Shown here one piece after another: positions 51,883-60,151 of a stretch of DNA of 64,000 bases. Each line of letters opens with the position of its first letter. Position 1 is the first letter of the stretch. Made by a program: the position numbers and the translations under genes. The DNA is from Lentzea albidocapillata (GTDB lineage: Bacteria > Actinomycetota > Actinomycetes > Mycobacteriales > Pseudonocardiaceae), in assembly GCF_000719115.1 (NCBI RefSeq), contig NZ_JOEA01000002.1:275510-339509 (forward strand). Reading direction: 5' to 3'. The notes under the pieces were generated by a model. It did not search any database. It was not told where the DNA came from and saw only the letters and a list, made by a program, of their open reading frames with translations.

Positions 51883-51892
51883 AGGAGAATCG

Positions 51893-53539
51893 ATGAGCCG
51901 GCCGACCGCCTTCTCCCCCGAGGACACGACTCGTTATCTGTGTGTCGCGGCCAGGACCGACGAGGGCTTCGCCGAGCGGATGACCAAGGCTCTGGTGACC
52001 GAGGACCTGCACGCGGTGGCGCCGTCGGTCGGGTTCTCGCTGCGCCCGGTGCTGCTGCACGCGCTGGCCGGAATCCGGCAACGCCGGGTGCGGGACTGGT
52101 GCCTGCTCGCGGCGACGGCGCTGGCCCTCGTGCTCTCTCCACTGTGGACGGTCCTGGCGTTGCTGATGGTCCTTCCCGTCGCCGGCGCCCTCGCCCGGCG
52201 TGCCGGGGAGTCCCGCAGGTTGCGCGACGCCGTGTTCGCGCTCATCGCGCTGGCCGTCCTGGTGTTCGTGAGCGTGTCCATCGTGTCCGCACTCGGCACC
52301 GCCCCGGCACCGACGCGGAGCCGTCCGCGACCGGAGCCTCCGGTCGACGACTGGCTGGTCGGCCTGCCCTGGCTCGCGGTGCTGACCGGCCTGGTGATGT
52401 ACGCGCTGCTGGTGTGGAGCGAGTGGCAGACCCGTCAGACGCTGCTCAGCGAACTCACCCGCGCCGCGTTCCGCCCGGAGGACGCGCCTGCCCTGCCGGC
52501 CGGCCAACCCTGGTTGTCGGACCGGCTCGAGGCGATCGACGAGGCCGAACGCGGCAACGTGACGGTCTACGACGGTTTCGCCCCGTTCGCCGGCCACGGC
52601 CCGCTCGTGTCGACGTGGTCGTTCGCCCTGCCGTCGCTACGACCTGATTCCGATGCCGGCACCGAGAACGTGGTGCCGCTCGACACCGTCGAACTGGTCG
52701 CCCACGTGCGGGACCGGCTGGCGGGCATCGGCGTGGAGCCCGACGAACTGCCCGGACTGTTGCTCACCGAGCGGGCTTTCGTCAGCGGCAACGCCCTCAC
52801 CATGCACCCGGCTCTCCTGCCCGAGCGCGACCAGGCGCCACAGCAACAACTGCCGGGCGAGGACCTGGCCCGGCTCGCCGCGCGCCCCCACGGCTCGGCG
52901 AGGCACTACCTGTGCGCACAGGTCCCGTCGTGGGGCAGTGAGGTGGTCGCGAGCACGTTCCTGCACTTCTCCACCGACGGGCGGCTCCTCTACCTGCAGT
53001 GCGACCGGACCGTGCTGGGCCCGCTGTGGCAGCAGTACCACGACGTGGACCGGATCAGCCCGGTGCTCACCGCGGGCGCGATCGGACGCATGCTGACCAG
53101 GGCAGCGAGCGGGTTGGCCAGTGCGGTGCCGCGCGCTCCTCTCCGCATGGTGCGCGACGTGAGCTTCCACTGGCGCTGGCAACGACACCGCACCGTGGAG
53201 CGGGCGATCGCCCTGCAGGACCTCGGCTACAGCTACGGCGCCCGCTTCAGCGTCCGGGAGGAGGCCACGGATGCCAACTACCACAACTACTTCCAGAAGA
53301 CCGACGCCGCGAAGCACCTCAAGCTGATCGAACGCCACGTGCTGGCCGCGCTGCTGGACTTCCTCGACGAGCGCGGCGTGGACACCACCGAGTTCCGCAA
53401 CCGCCAGATGACGATCCTCAACCAGGGCGTCATCCAGACCGGCGGCATCAGCAACGTGGGCAACCAGGCGGTCGGCAGTGAGGCCACCGCGACCGCGCAC
53501 TTCGCCACCCCCGAACCCGCCACCGGGAAACCGACGTGA
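51893..53539 (+). CDS. Hypothetical membrane protein with C-terminal NVGNQAVG tag
   Basis: 548 residues. Three to four membrane helices lie between residues ~75 and ~190 (LAATALALVLSPLWTVLALLMVL; VFALIALAVLVFVSVSIVS; LVGLPWLAVLTGLVMYALLVW), followed by a large cytoplasmic domain of ~350 residues with no recognised motif. The extreme C-terminus reads MTILNQGVIQTGGISNVGNQAVGSEA. The ISNVGNQAVG block is almost identical to one at the start of the next, separately encoded protein, suggesting a shared interaction tag. The ATG at 51893 has GAAGGAG upstream. Function unknown. Confidence 0.6.
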   Translation: MSRPTAFSPEDTTRYLCVAARTDEGFAERMTKALVTEDLHAVAPSVGFSLRPVLLHALAGIRQRRVRDWCLLAATALALVLSPLWTVLALLMVLPVAGALARRAGESRRLRDAVFALIALAVLVFVSVSIVSALGTAPAPTRSRPRPEPPVDDWLVGLPWLAVLTGLVMYALLVWSEWQTRQTLLSELTRAAFRPEDAPALPAGQPWLSDRLEAIDEAERGNVTVYDGFAPFAGHGPLVSTWSFALPSLRPDSDAGTENVVPLDTVELVAHVRDRLAGIGVEPDELPGLLLTERAFVSGNALTMHPALLPERDQAPQQQLPGEDLARLAARPHGSARHYLCAQVPSWGSEVVASTFLHFSTDGRLLYLQCDRTVLGPLWQQYHDVDRISPVLTAGAIGRMLTRAASGLASAVPRAPLRMVRDVSFHWRWQRHRTVERAIALQDLGYSYGARFSVREEATDANYHNYFQKTDAAKHLKLIERHVLAALLDFLDERGVDTTEFRNRQMTILNQGVIQTGGISNVGNQAVGSEATATAHFATPEPATGKPT

Positions 53540-53553
53540 CAGAAGGAAGTCCA

Positions 53554-53916
53554 ATGCCGGAAAGCTCACCGAACTACGGCATCCAGCAGTCCGGCGGGGT
53601 GAGCAACGTCGGCAACCAGGCGGTCGGCCGGCACGCCCGCGCGATCAGCCACGGCCTTCGGTTCACCGCCTCACCGGCGACCGGCGAGCTGGTGACCGAG
53701 CTGAGGACGTTGCTGGAACGCCACCGCGCGGAACTCCCCGACGCGGTCGACGAGGCCGCTGAGGAACTGCAGGACGAACTGGATTCGGCCGAGCCCGATC
53801 GAGGTGTGGTCGCGCGGGCCCTCGAACGGATCAACATCATGGTCAGGCCCGTCGCACCGCTGGTCGAGACCGTCGGTGAGTTGACCAAGGCGGTCGACTC
53901 GGCGTTCGGTCCGTGA
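53554..53916 (+). CDS. Small coiled-coil protein with N-terminal NVGNQAVG tag
   Basis: 120 residues. The N-terminus YGIQQSGGVSNVGNQAVG matches the C-terminal tag of the preceding protein. The rest is helical: LVTELRTLLERHRAELPDAVDEAAEELQDELDSAE and a C-terminal helix VRPVAPLVETVGELTKAVD. The layout resembles small actinobacterial DUF5955-like proteins, but I am not sure of that. ATG with AAGGAAG upstream, 14 nt after the preceding stop; clearly one operon. Function unknown. Confidence 0.55.
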   Translation: MPESSPNYGIQQSGGVSNVGNQAVGRHARAISHGLRFTASPATGELVTELRTLLERHRAELPDAVDEAAEELQDELDSAEPDRGVVARALERINIMVRPVAPLVETVGELTKAVDSAFGP

Positions 53917-53956
53917 CCTCGGACCCGAGCGGCTGATCAGCCAGGCCCCCTTGCCG

Positions 53957-54001
53957 TTTTGCGACAACCTGTCGTAATGTTCACGACAGGTTGTCGCAAA
54001 A
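53957..54001. promoter_or_regulatory. Long palindromic operator before NTF2-like/TetR pair
   Basis: A 19-bp perfect inverted repeat (53957-53975 and 53983-54001; each arm begins or ends TTTTGCGACAACC/GGTTGTCGCAAAA) with a 7-nt spacer, 18 nt before the NTF2-like gene. It is the expected binding site for the TetR protein encoded two genes downstream. Confidence 0.75.
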
Positions 54002-54019
54002 CTTGGGAAGAGAGGCCTC

Positions 54020-54460
54020 ATGACCACGCTCGACGATCGCGCCGAACTCATCGAACTGATCAGCCGCTACGCCGACATCGCGGACCTGAAGGAGTTCACG
54101 ACCCTGCCCGGCCGGGTCTTCACCGACGCGCTCACGCTGGACTTCGGGTCCGTGACGGGCATGCCGGAGATGACGATCCCGCTGACCGACTACGTCGAGG
54201 TCCTCCGCGCGAGCTTCGCGCCGTTCAAGGCGACCCACCACGCCATCACCGGTCACGTCGTCGAGATCGACGGCGACACCGCGAAGATCCACGCTCACGT
54301 CCGCGCGGAACACTGGCTGCCGGACGCCGACCGCTGGCTGGTCGTCGGCTTCTACGACAACGAAGCGGTCCGCACGCCGGACGGCTGGCGCCTCACCCGT
54401 GTCAAGCTGACCGCGATCCACCAGGAGAACCAGCCCGACCTCGCCACAGCCGCGAACTGA
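54020..54460 (+). CDS. SnoaL-like NTF2-fold protein
   Basis: 146 residues. The N-terminal helix RAELIELISRYADIADLKEFTTLPGRVFTDALTLDF, VLRASFAPFKATHHAITGHVVEIDGDTAKIHAHVRAEHWLPD and DGWRLTRVKLTAIHQEN are the usual pattern of nuclear-transport-factor-2/SnoaL-like small enzymes or ligand-binding proteins. ATG after AAGAGAGGCCTC. It is 13 nt before a TetR gene, both downstream of the long operator, so the regulator probably controls this gene and itself. Substrate unknown. Confidence 0.82.
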   Translation: MTTLDDRAELIELISRYADIADLKEFTTLPGRVFTDALTLDFGSVTGMPEMTIPLTDYVEVLRASFAPFKATHHAITGHVVEIDGDTAKIHAHVRAEHWLPDADRWLVVGFYDNEAVRTPDGWRLTRVKLTAIHQENQPDLATAAN

Positions 54461-54473
54461 GGAGAACCGCACG

Positions 54474-55097
54474 ATGCCGCGGATCCGAGCCGCCACCATC
54501 GAGGAACACCACGAGATGGTGTGGGCCGACCTCAGCGAGGCGGTGCGGCGGCTGCTGCTCGAACGCGACTACGACTCGATCACCATGGGCCACATCGCGG
54601 CCGAGGCCGGTCTCGCGCGCAACACCCTCTACAACTACGCCGCCGACAAGAAGACGCTGGTGCTGGAGCTCGCCCGCCGGGCGAGCCGTCCATTGGTGGA
54701 GCAGGTGTCCGCGATCGCCCGGTCGCCGGAGCCGGCGGCGGCGAGGTTGCGGGAGATCGTCGAGGTGATCGTGACCGGGTCGACGAACCGCGCGATGCGG
54801 CTGATGTTCCTTCCGAACTCCAGCTCGCTGGTCACCGACCTGCCGGACGGACAGGACAACCCGTTCACCTCGCTCGTCGCCGAGGTGGAGAAGGTCGTGA
54901 GGGACGGCGTCGCCGGGGACGAGTTCCACGGTGCCGACGACGTGCGGCTCACCGTGGAACTGCTGTCCGGCGCCATGCGCGCGGCATGCGAGCGCGTCAG
55001 CCGGGATCCGGCCGCTCTCCCCGCCACCGTCCACGCGGCGCAGCGGATCACGCTCGCGACGCTCACCTCGCGGAACACGGACGCCGAACTCATTTGA
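54474..55097 (+). CDS. TetR-family repressor
   Basis: 207 residues. HTH at residues ~20-65: VRRLLLERDYDSITMGHIAAEAGLARNTLYNYAADKKTLV, with the classic TLYNYAADK recognition helix. The rest is an all-helical ligand domain. The ATG at 54474 follows GAGGAGAACCGCACG. It likely binds the 19-bp inverted repeat at 53957-54001. The next gene, another TetR, begins 33 nt later behind its own palindrome. Confidence 0.9.
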   Translation: MPRIRAATIEEHHEMVWADLSEAVRRLLLERDYDSITMGHIAAEAGLARNTLYNYAADKKTLVLELARRASRPLVEQVSAIARSPEPAAARLREIVEVIVTGSTNRAMRLMFLPNSSSLVTDLPDGQDNPFTSLVAEVEKVVRDGVAGDEFHGADDVRLTVELLSGAMRAACERVSRDPAALPATVHAAQRITLATLTSRNTDAELI

Positions 55098-55098
55098 C

Positions 55099-55116
55099 GG
55101 AGTGAGCGCTCACTCC
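55099..55116. promoter_or_regulatory. Perfect 18-bp palindrome upstream of second TetR gene
   Basis: GGAGTGAGCGCTCACTCC, self-complementary, 14 nt before the start of the TetR gene at 55130. It is the probable autoregulatory operator of the TetR-ABC exporter pair. Confidence 0.75.
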
Positions 55117-55129
55117 GCACTATGGGCGC

Positions 55130-55759
55130 ATGACACCAGCATCCGAAGCCCGGCGAAGAGCGCCGAGCATGAGCGCCGAGGACCGGCGCGCCATGATCGT
55201 GCACGCGGTGCTGCCGCTCCTGATGGAGCACGGCGCGAACGTGACGAGCAGCCAGATCGCCCGCGCGGCCGGCATCGGCGAGGGCACCATCTTCCGCGCG
55301 TTCAAGGACAAGGACGAGCTGTTCGACGCCTGCACGGCCGAGGCGCTCAGGCCCGACCACGTGCTCGACGCGATCGCCGAGATCCCCGTCGACCAGCCCC
55401 TGGAGGACCGGCTCGTCGAAGCCGCCGAAGCGCTCGGCGCGCACCTCGAGCGGATGGGCGCGCTGATGAGCGCGTTGCACGCGTCCGGCCGGATCAAGCG
55501 GCGCGACCCCGACCAGCACCTCAAGGGCCAGAGCGGCACCTGGAAGGGCGGGCGCCGCGAGTCGATGGCCGCCATCCGAGGGGCGATGGTCGAGCTGTTC
55601 ACGCCGGAACAGGACCGGTTGCGGCTGCCTCCCGAGCAGCTCGCCTCCCTCTTCCTGACCTTGCTGTTCGGCGGCCGCCGGCTGGCGACGGACGTCGACG
55701 CGCCCACCACGCGCCAGGTGGTCGACTTCTTCCTGCACGGCGCCGTGGAGGCTGGATGA
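55130..55759 (+). CDS. TetR-family regulator of the ABC exporter
   Basis: 209 residues. HTH at residues ~22-68: IVHAVLPLLMEHGANVTSSQIARAAGIGEGTIFRAFKDKDELFDA. The remainder is a helical ligand domain with no motif. The ATG at 55130 (MTPASEA) has no strong ribosome site, so the mRNA may be leaderless; an alternative start is at 55169. Its stop overlaps the start of the ABC transporter gene by 4 nt (ATGA), so it almost certainly controls that exporter. Confidence 0.88.
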   Translation: MTPASEARRRAPSMSAEDRRAMIVHAVLPLLMEHGANVTSSQIARAAGIGEGTIFRAFKDKDELFDACTAEALRPDHVLDAIAEIPVDQPLEDRLVEAAEALGAHLERMGALMSALHASGRIKRRDPDQHLKGQSGTWKGGRRESMAAIRGAMVELFTPEQDRLRLPPEQLASLFLTLLFGGRRLATDVDAPTTRQVVDFFLHGAVEAG

Positions 55760-57726
55760 TCCCGGGCGGCGGGGGCGGCATGGAGTTCGCGCTGGGCCGG
55801 CGCGGCCGTCGGCGGCGCGCCACGACGGTGCCGGACAGCGGGCTCACCGGACCGGTCGACATCCCCGAACCGAAGCAGGACGACGAACCGAAGGACCTGC
55901 GCTCCCGGCTGAAACGCACGAGGACGTCCGTGGTGGGCACCGTCCGCGGTCTGCCGAAGGTCGCGAAGCTCACGTGGCAGGCCAGCCCGGTCCTGACCGT
56001 CCTCCTGGTGCTGATCACGATCCTGTCGGGGCTCCTGCCGACCGCGACCGCGTACATCGCGAAGCTGCTGCTGGACTCCGTCGTCGCGGCGATCCAGCAC
56101 ACCGGCACCACGGGTGACATCGCGAAGGTCGCGTTGCTCCAGTTCGGCGTGCTCACCGCGTCCGCGATCAGCAGCGCGCTGACGTCGATCGCGCAGTCGC
56201 TGCTGCAGGAACGCATGACGCTGACCATCCGCCACCAGGTGATGGCGCACGCCAGCGAACTGCACCTCGCGTACTTCGAGGGCTCGACGTCCTACGACAT
56301 GCTGCGTCAGGCCGCGCAGGAAGCGCCGACGCGGCCGCTGTCGATGATGAACTCCGCGCTGGGGCTCCTGCGGACGCTGATCACGTTCGGCAGCATGGTC
56401 GCGCTGCTCGTCTCGATCAGCCCTCTGCTGGCCCTGGTCGCGCTGGTGGCGCCGATCCCGGCGTTCATCTCGCAGTCGAAGTACGGTTCGCGCGCGTTCT
56501 GGCTGACCTTCGTGATGTCGCCGATCAAGCGGCGGATGGACTACCTGTCCTCTTTGGTCACGACGGACACCTACGCCAAGGAGACGAAGCTGTTCGGGCT
56601 CGGCCCGTACTTCGTCGACCGGTTCCGCCGGCTCGGCAGCGTCTCCTACGAACGCCAGCGGAAGCTGACGATCAACCGCAACGTCAGCTCGACGTCCTGG
56701 GGGCTGCTGAGCACGCTCGCGGGTTCGGCGATCACGTTGTACATCGCGCTGGAAGCGGTCGGCGGACGGCTCACGCTGGGAGACCTGGCGCTGTACACGG
56801 CCGCGGCGGCGTCCGTGCAGACGTCGGTGTCCGGGTTGTTCACGGCGTTCTCGGGGATGTACGAGAACAACCTCTACCTCGACACGCTGTACCGGTTCCT
56901 GGACACGAAGCCGGAGATCACGGCGCCCGCGTCGCCACGGCCGATGCCGTCCACAGTGGAGGGTCACATCGAGTTCGACTCGGTGACCTTCGGCTATCCG
57001 GGCGCCGAGGAGCCCGCGCTGCACGAGGTCAGCTTCGAGATCCGCCCCGGCGAGACGGTGGCGGTGGTGGGCCGCAACGGCGCGGGCAAGTCGACGTTGT
57101 TCAAGCTGCTCTGCCGGCTCTACGACCCGACCGGCGGCCGCATCCTGCTCGACGGCGTCGACATCCGCGAGTACGACCCCGTCGAGCTGCGCACGCGGAT
57201 CAGCGCGATGTTCCAGGACTACGTGACGTACCAGGGCACCGCCGCGGAGAACATCGGCCTCGGCGACCTGACGCGCCTCGAGGACCGGCCGCACATCGAG
57301 GGCTCGGCACGCCGCGCCGGCGCGGACGAGCGGATCGAGCGGCTCCCGCGGGGTTACGACAGCCCGCTCGGCCGCTGGTTCGACCAGGGTGTCAGCCTGT
57401 CCGGCGGCGAGTGGCAGAAGATCGCGCTGGCCAGGGCGTTCCAGCGGGAGGCGCCGATCCTGGTGCTCGACGAGCCGACGTCGGCGCTGGACGCGCGGGC
57501 GGAGCACGACCTGTTCTCGCGGCTGCGGGAACTGTCGGAGGGCCGGACGACGCTGTACATCTCGCACCGGTTCTCGACCGTGCGGCAGGCGGAGCGGATC
57601 CTGTTGCTGGAGCACGGAAAGGTCGCCGAGTACGGGACGCACGAGGAGCTGATGGCGGCCAAGGCCGGGTATGCCGAGCTGTTCACGTTGCAGGCCAAGG
57701 CGTACCTGGACGAAGTGCCCGGCTGA
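55756..57726 (+). CDS. ABC-type exporter (fused membrane and ATPase domains)
   Basis: 656 residues. Polar N-terminus of ~75 residues, then a six-helix exporter domain (~85-380) and an ATPase domain: Walker A GRNGAGKST, signature LSGGEWQK, Walker B ILVLDEPTSAL and H-loop YISHRFSTV. It exports lipids, peptides or drugs as a homo- or heterodimer; no second half-transporter gene is nearby. I chose the ATG at 55756 because of the 4-nt overlap with the TetR gene; an ATG at 55780 is possible. Regulation by the upstream TetR is likely. Confidence 0.92.
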   Translation: MIPGGGGGMEFALGRRGRRRRATTVPDSGLTGPVDIPEPKQDDEPKDLRSRLKRTRTSVVGTVRGLPKVAKLTWQASPVLTVLLVLITILSGLLPTATAYIAKLLLDSVVAAIQHTGTTGDIAKVALLQFGVLTASAISSALTSIAQSLLQERMTLTIRHQVMAHASELHLAYFEGSTSYDMLRQAAQEAPTRPLSMMNSALGLLRTLITFGSMVALLVSISPLLALVALVAPIPAFISQSKYGSRAFWLTFVMSPIKRRMDYLSSLVTTDTYAKETKLFGLGPYFVDRFRRLGSVSYERQRKLTINRNVSSTSWGLLSTLAGSAITLYIALEAVGGRLTLGDLALYTAAAASVQTSVSGLFTAFSGMYENNLYLDTLYRFLDTKPEITAPASPRPMPSTVEGHIEFDSVTFGYPGAEEPALHEVSFEIRPGETVAVVGRNGAGKSTLFKLLCRLYDPTGGRILLDGVDIREYDPVELRTRISAMFQDYVTYQGTAAENIGLGDLTRLEDRPHIEGSARRAGADERIERLPRGYDSPLGRWFDQGVSLSGGEWQKIALARAFQREAPILVLDEPTSALDARAEHDLFSRLRELSEGRTTLYISHRFSTVRQAERILLLEHGKVAEYGTHEELMAAKAGYAELFTLQAKAYLDEVPG

Positions 57727-58159
57727 GCTCCCCCGGCGACAGGACCTCGCTGGAGTTGTGCTCACGGACGATCCGCCACCCGTCCGGCGTCCGGCGCCAG
57801 ACCAGCGAGGTCGTGGTCCGGATGTCCGTGACACCGGCGGGTGTGACGATCCGGGCCACGAACCTCAGGGTGGACGCGGCCAGGTCGCCACCCGCGACGA
57901 CGTGCGGCCCGTCGTCGACCGCGTGATGGGCGGACACCATCTCGCGAAAGGCGGGCTCCCAGATCGCGCCGTAGCCGGCGGCGGTCGTCGCCACCCGGCG
58001 TCCGGGGTCGAAGTCGTCGTAGAGGCGGACGTCCGGTGAGCTGAAGTCGTAGAACTCGCTGAAGACTCGCCGGAAGTCGAAGGGCCCGTCCCCTTCGCGA
58101 CGGTCCCAGCCGAACACCCATCGGCCGTGCAGCTCCGCGATCACCTGTTCATCGTTCAT
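57683..58159 (-). CDS. SnoaL/DUF4440-like NTF2-fold protein
   Basis: 158 residues: GRWVFGWDRREGDGPFDFRRVFSEFYDF, ATTAAGYGAIWEPAFREMVSAHHAVDDGPHVVAGGDLAASTLRFVARI and TTSLVWRRTPDGWRIVREHNSSEV follow the NTF2/SnoaL fold. ATG 58159. Convergent with the ABC exporter (44-nt overlap). Probably a small enzyme or binding protein; partner unknown. Confidence 0.75.
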   Translation of the reverse strand: MNDEQVIAELHGRWVFGWDRREGDGPFDFRRVFSEFYDFSSPDVRLYDDFDPGRRVATTAAGYGAIWEPAFREMVSAHHAVDDGPHVVAGGDLAASTLRFVARIVTPAGVTDIRTTTSLVWRRTPDGWRIVREHNSSEVLSPGELSRALRPGTPWPAT

Positions 58160-58229
58160 GATCTCGACGCTAGGAGCGCACGATGATTTCAGACAGGGTG
58201 CGTCACACCCACCCGCTCGCCCGGCCGGG

Positions 58230-59393
58230 TCAGGACCGGTCGAACTCCGGGATCAGCTCCCCGATCAGCCTGATGCTCGTCATCACCTCGTCCGCCCCGA
58301 TCGGCCCGATCTGCTGCAGGCACATCAACCGGTCGATCCCGAGGTCCGCGTAGGCCCGCAGCTTCTTGCGGCACGTGTCCGGGCTGCCGACGATCAGCGA
58401 CTGCTGCGCCGACAGCACCTCGAACACCTCGTCCTCGGGCACGTCCTCGCCCTGGATGATCCGGCCGATCACGAGCTGCGCAGCGGTGGGGGCGGCGTCC
58501 ACCTCGGCGCGCAGGAACTCGCCGGTGAGGCCGCTGCCGCCGGCCGCGAGGATGTCCTGGTGGCGTTGCATGGTCGCGGCGAACTCGGCGGCGGCGTTGA
58601 AGAAACGCAACGCCGTCACCGTGTACCAGGCCGCGGCGGCCGCTGCCCCGTTGCGCATGGCCTGTTCGTCGGTTTCGGCGCAGTGCACGAAGGTGAAGTA
58701 GGCGACCTGGTTGTTGACGAACGAGCCGACCGGCGAGGTGCACTGCGCGGCGGCCGCGCGGTAGAGGTCGATCATGCGGGCGACCCGGTCGATGGACTCC
58801 CAGATCGTCGTGCCGAGCACGCCGACGCCGCGGCGGCCGGCCTCCTCGAAGGACGTCGGGGAGGCGGCGGCCTGCCACAGCGGCGGGTGCGGGGTCTGCA
58901 GGGGCTTGGGGATGATCGAGACGTCGGAGACGTCGTAGTGCTCGCCCGTGTGGGAGAAGCGGTCGGTGGTCCACATCTTCGGCACCATCTCGAACGCCTC
59001 GGCCGTCTGGGCGCGTGCGTCGGCCGGCTCGATGCCGAAGAGATTCCACTCGGGGATGGTGGAGCGGGTGAGACCGAGCTCGACGCGGCCGCCGCTGAGG
59101 TGGTCGAGGGTGGCGGCGCGTTCGGCGACGCGGATCGGGTGGTTGAAGCGGCCGGGTGCGAGCACGGCGGCGTGGCCGAGGCGGATGCGGGAGGTCTGCT
59201 GGGACAGGGCGGCGAGCATCAGCTCGGGCGCGGACGACAGGCTGAACTCGCCCGCGCCGTGGTGCTCGACCTGCCACCAGCAGCCGTAGCCGAGCTCGTC
59301 GGCGAGGCGGGCCTGGTCGAGGGCCTGGCGGAAGCGGAACTGCTCGGGGGCAGGGCCGGGGTTCTGGATCTCGTTGAACAGATCGATCTTCAT
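58230..59393 (-). CDS. LLM-class flavin-dependent oxidoreductase
   Basis: 387 residues with the luciferase-like monooxygenase TIM-barrel pattern: MKIDLFNEIQNPGP, QARLADELGYGCWWQVEHH, LAALSQQTSRIRLGHAAVLAP, RVAERAATLDHLSGGRVELGLTRS. It is an FMNH2- or F420-dependent oxidoreductase; the cofactor cannot be told. I chose the ATG at 59393 (MKIDLF) over a GTG two codons earlier. It is a single gene between convergent and divergent neighbours. Substrate unknown. Confidence 0.85.
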   Translation of the reverse strand: MKIDLFNEIQNPGPAPEQFRFRQALDQARLADELGYGCWWQVEHHGAGEFSLSSAPELMLAALSQQTSRIRLGHAAVLAPGRFNHPIRVAERAATLDHLSGGRVELGLTRSTIPEWNLFGIEPADARAQTAEAFEMVPKMWTTDRFSHTGEHYDVSDVSIIPKPLQTPHPPLWQAAASPTSFEEAGRRGVGVLGTTIWESIDRVARMIDLYRAAAAQCTSPVGSFVNNQVAYFTFVHCAETDEQAMRNGAAAAAAWYTVTALRFFNAAAEFAATMQRHQDILAAGGSGLTGEFLRAEVDAAPTAAQLVIGRIIQGEDVPEDEVFEVLSAQQSLIVGSPDTCRKKLRAYADLGIDRLMCLQQIGPIGADEVMTSIRLIGELIPEFDRS

Positions 59394-59560
59394 CTGCACA
59401 CACCCTCACCTCGCGCGGACACCAAGGCTGATGTCTCTGTGAGCGACCGGGTCGTTACGCAGGCGGTACGGACTTCTCGAACGGAGCAGTCCCCGGAGGT
59501 GTCGAAACCACGCCGGGCCATTCGTGTAGGTGGTGACTTCGACTTTCAAGGAGTGCGGCG

Positions 59561-60151
59561 ATGCGTTCTATCTCGACGACGATGTTCGTGACGCTCGACG
59601 GCGTCGTGCAGGGCTTCGGGCGCCCGGACGAGGACACGCGTGGTGGTTTCACGCAGGGCGGGTGGGGTGCCCGCTACCAGGACGACGTGCTGGCGGCCGA
59701 GATGGCCAAGGGCATGGCGGCGGCGGGGTCCATGCTGTTCGGGCGCCGCACGTGGCAGGACTTCATCGGCGTCTGGGCGTCGGCCACCGACGGAAACCCG
59801 TTCACCACGCACATGAACGCGGCCCGCAAGTACGTGGTGTCATCGAGCCTTCCCGATGCGGACGCGTGGGAGAACTCGGTGCTGCTGCGGTCGGTCGAGG
59901 ACGTGGCGTCCTTGGACGACGACCTCTCGATCGTCGGCAGCGCGGCGCTGGTGCGGTCGCTGCACGCGGCCGGGCTGATCGACCGGTACACGGTGGTGAT
60001 CCACCCCGTGACGCTGGGCGGCGGCGCGCGGCTGTTCGACGGGCCCGCTCCGCTGACGGAGTTCGAGCTGACGAGCAGCGTGACGACGTCGAAGGGCGTG
60101 ATCGTCGCGCACTACGCGCGGGTCGCTCCTGGAGGTCGATCCGACGCGTGA
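59561..60151 (+). CDS. RibD-C/dihydrofolate-reductase-like family protein
   Basis: 196 residues. MFVTLDGVVQGFGRPDEDTRGGF, MLFGRRTWQDFIGVW, NPFTTHMNAARKYVVSSSL, DLSIVGSAALVRSLHAAGLIDRY and IHPVTLGGGARLF are the standard motifs of the DHFR-like reductase family related to the RibD C-terminal domain. It is an NADPH-dependent reductase of unknown substrate. ATG with GGAGTGCGGCG upstream. The last base is adjacent to the convergent regulator gene. Confidence 0.87.
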   Translation: MRSISTTMFVTLDGVVQGFGRPDEDTRGGFTQGGWGARYQDDVLAAEMAKGMAAAGSMLFGRRTWQDFIGVWASATDGNPFTTHMNAARKYVVSSSLPDADAWENSVLLRSVEDVASLDDDLSIVGSAALVRSLHAAGLIDRYTVVIHPVTLGGGARLFDGPAPLTEFELTSSVTTSKGVIVAHYARVAPGGRSDA

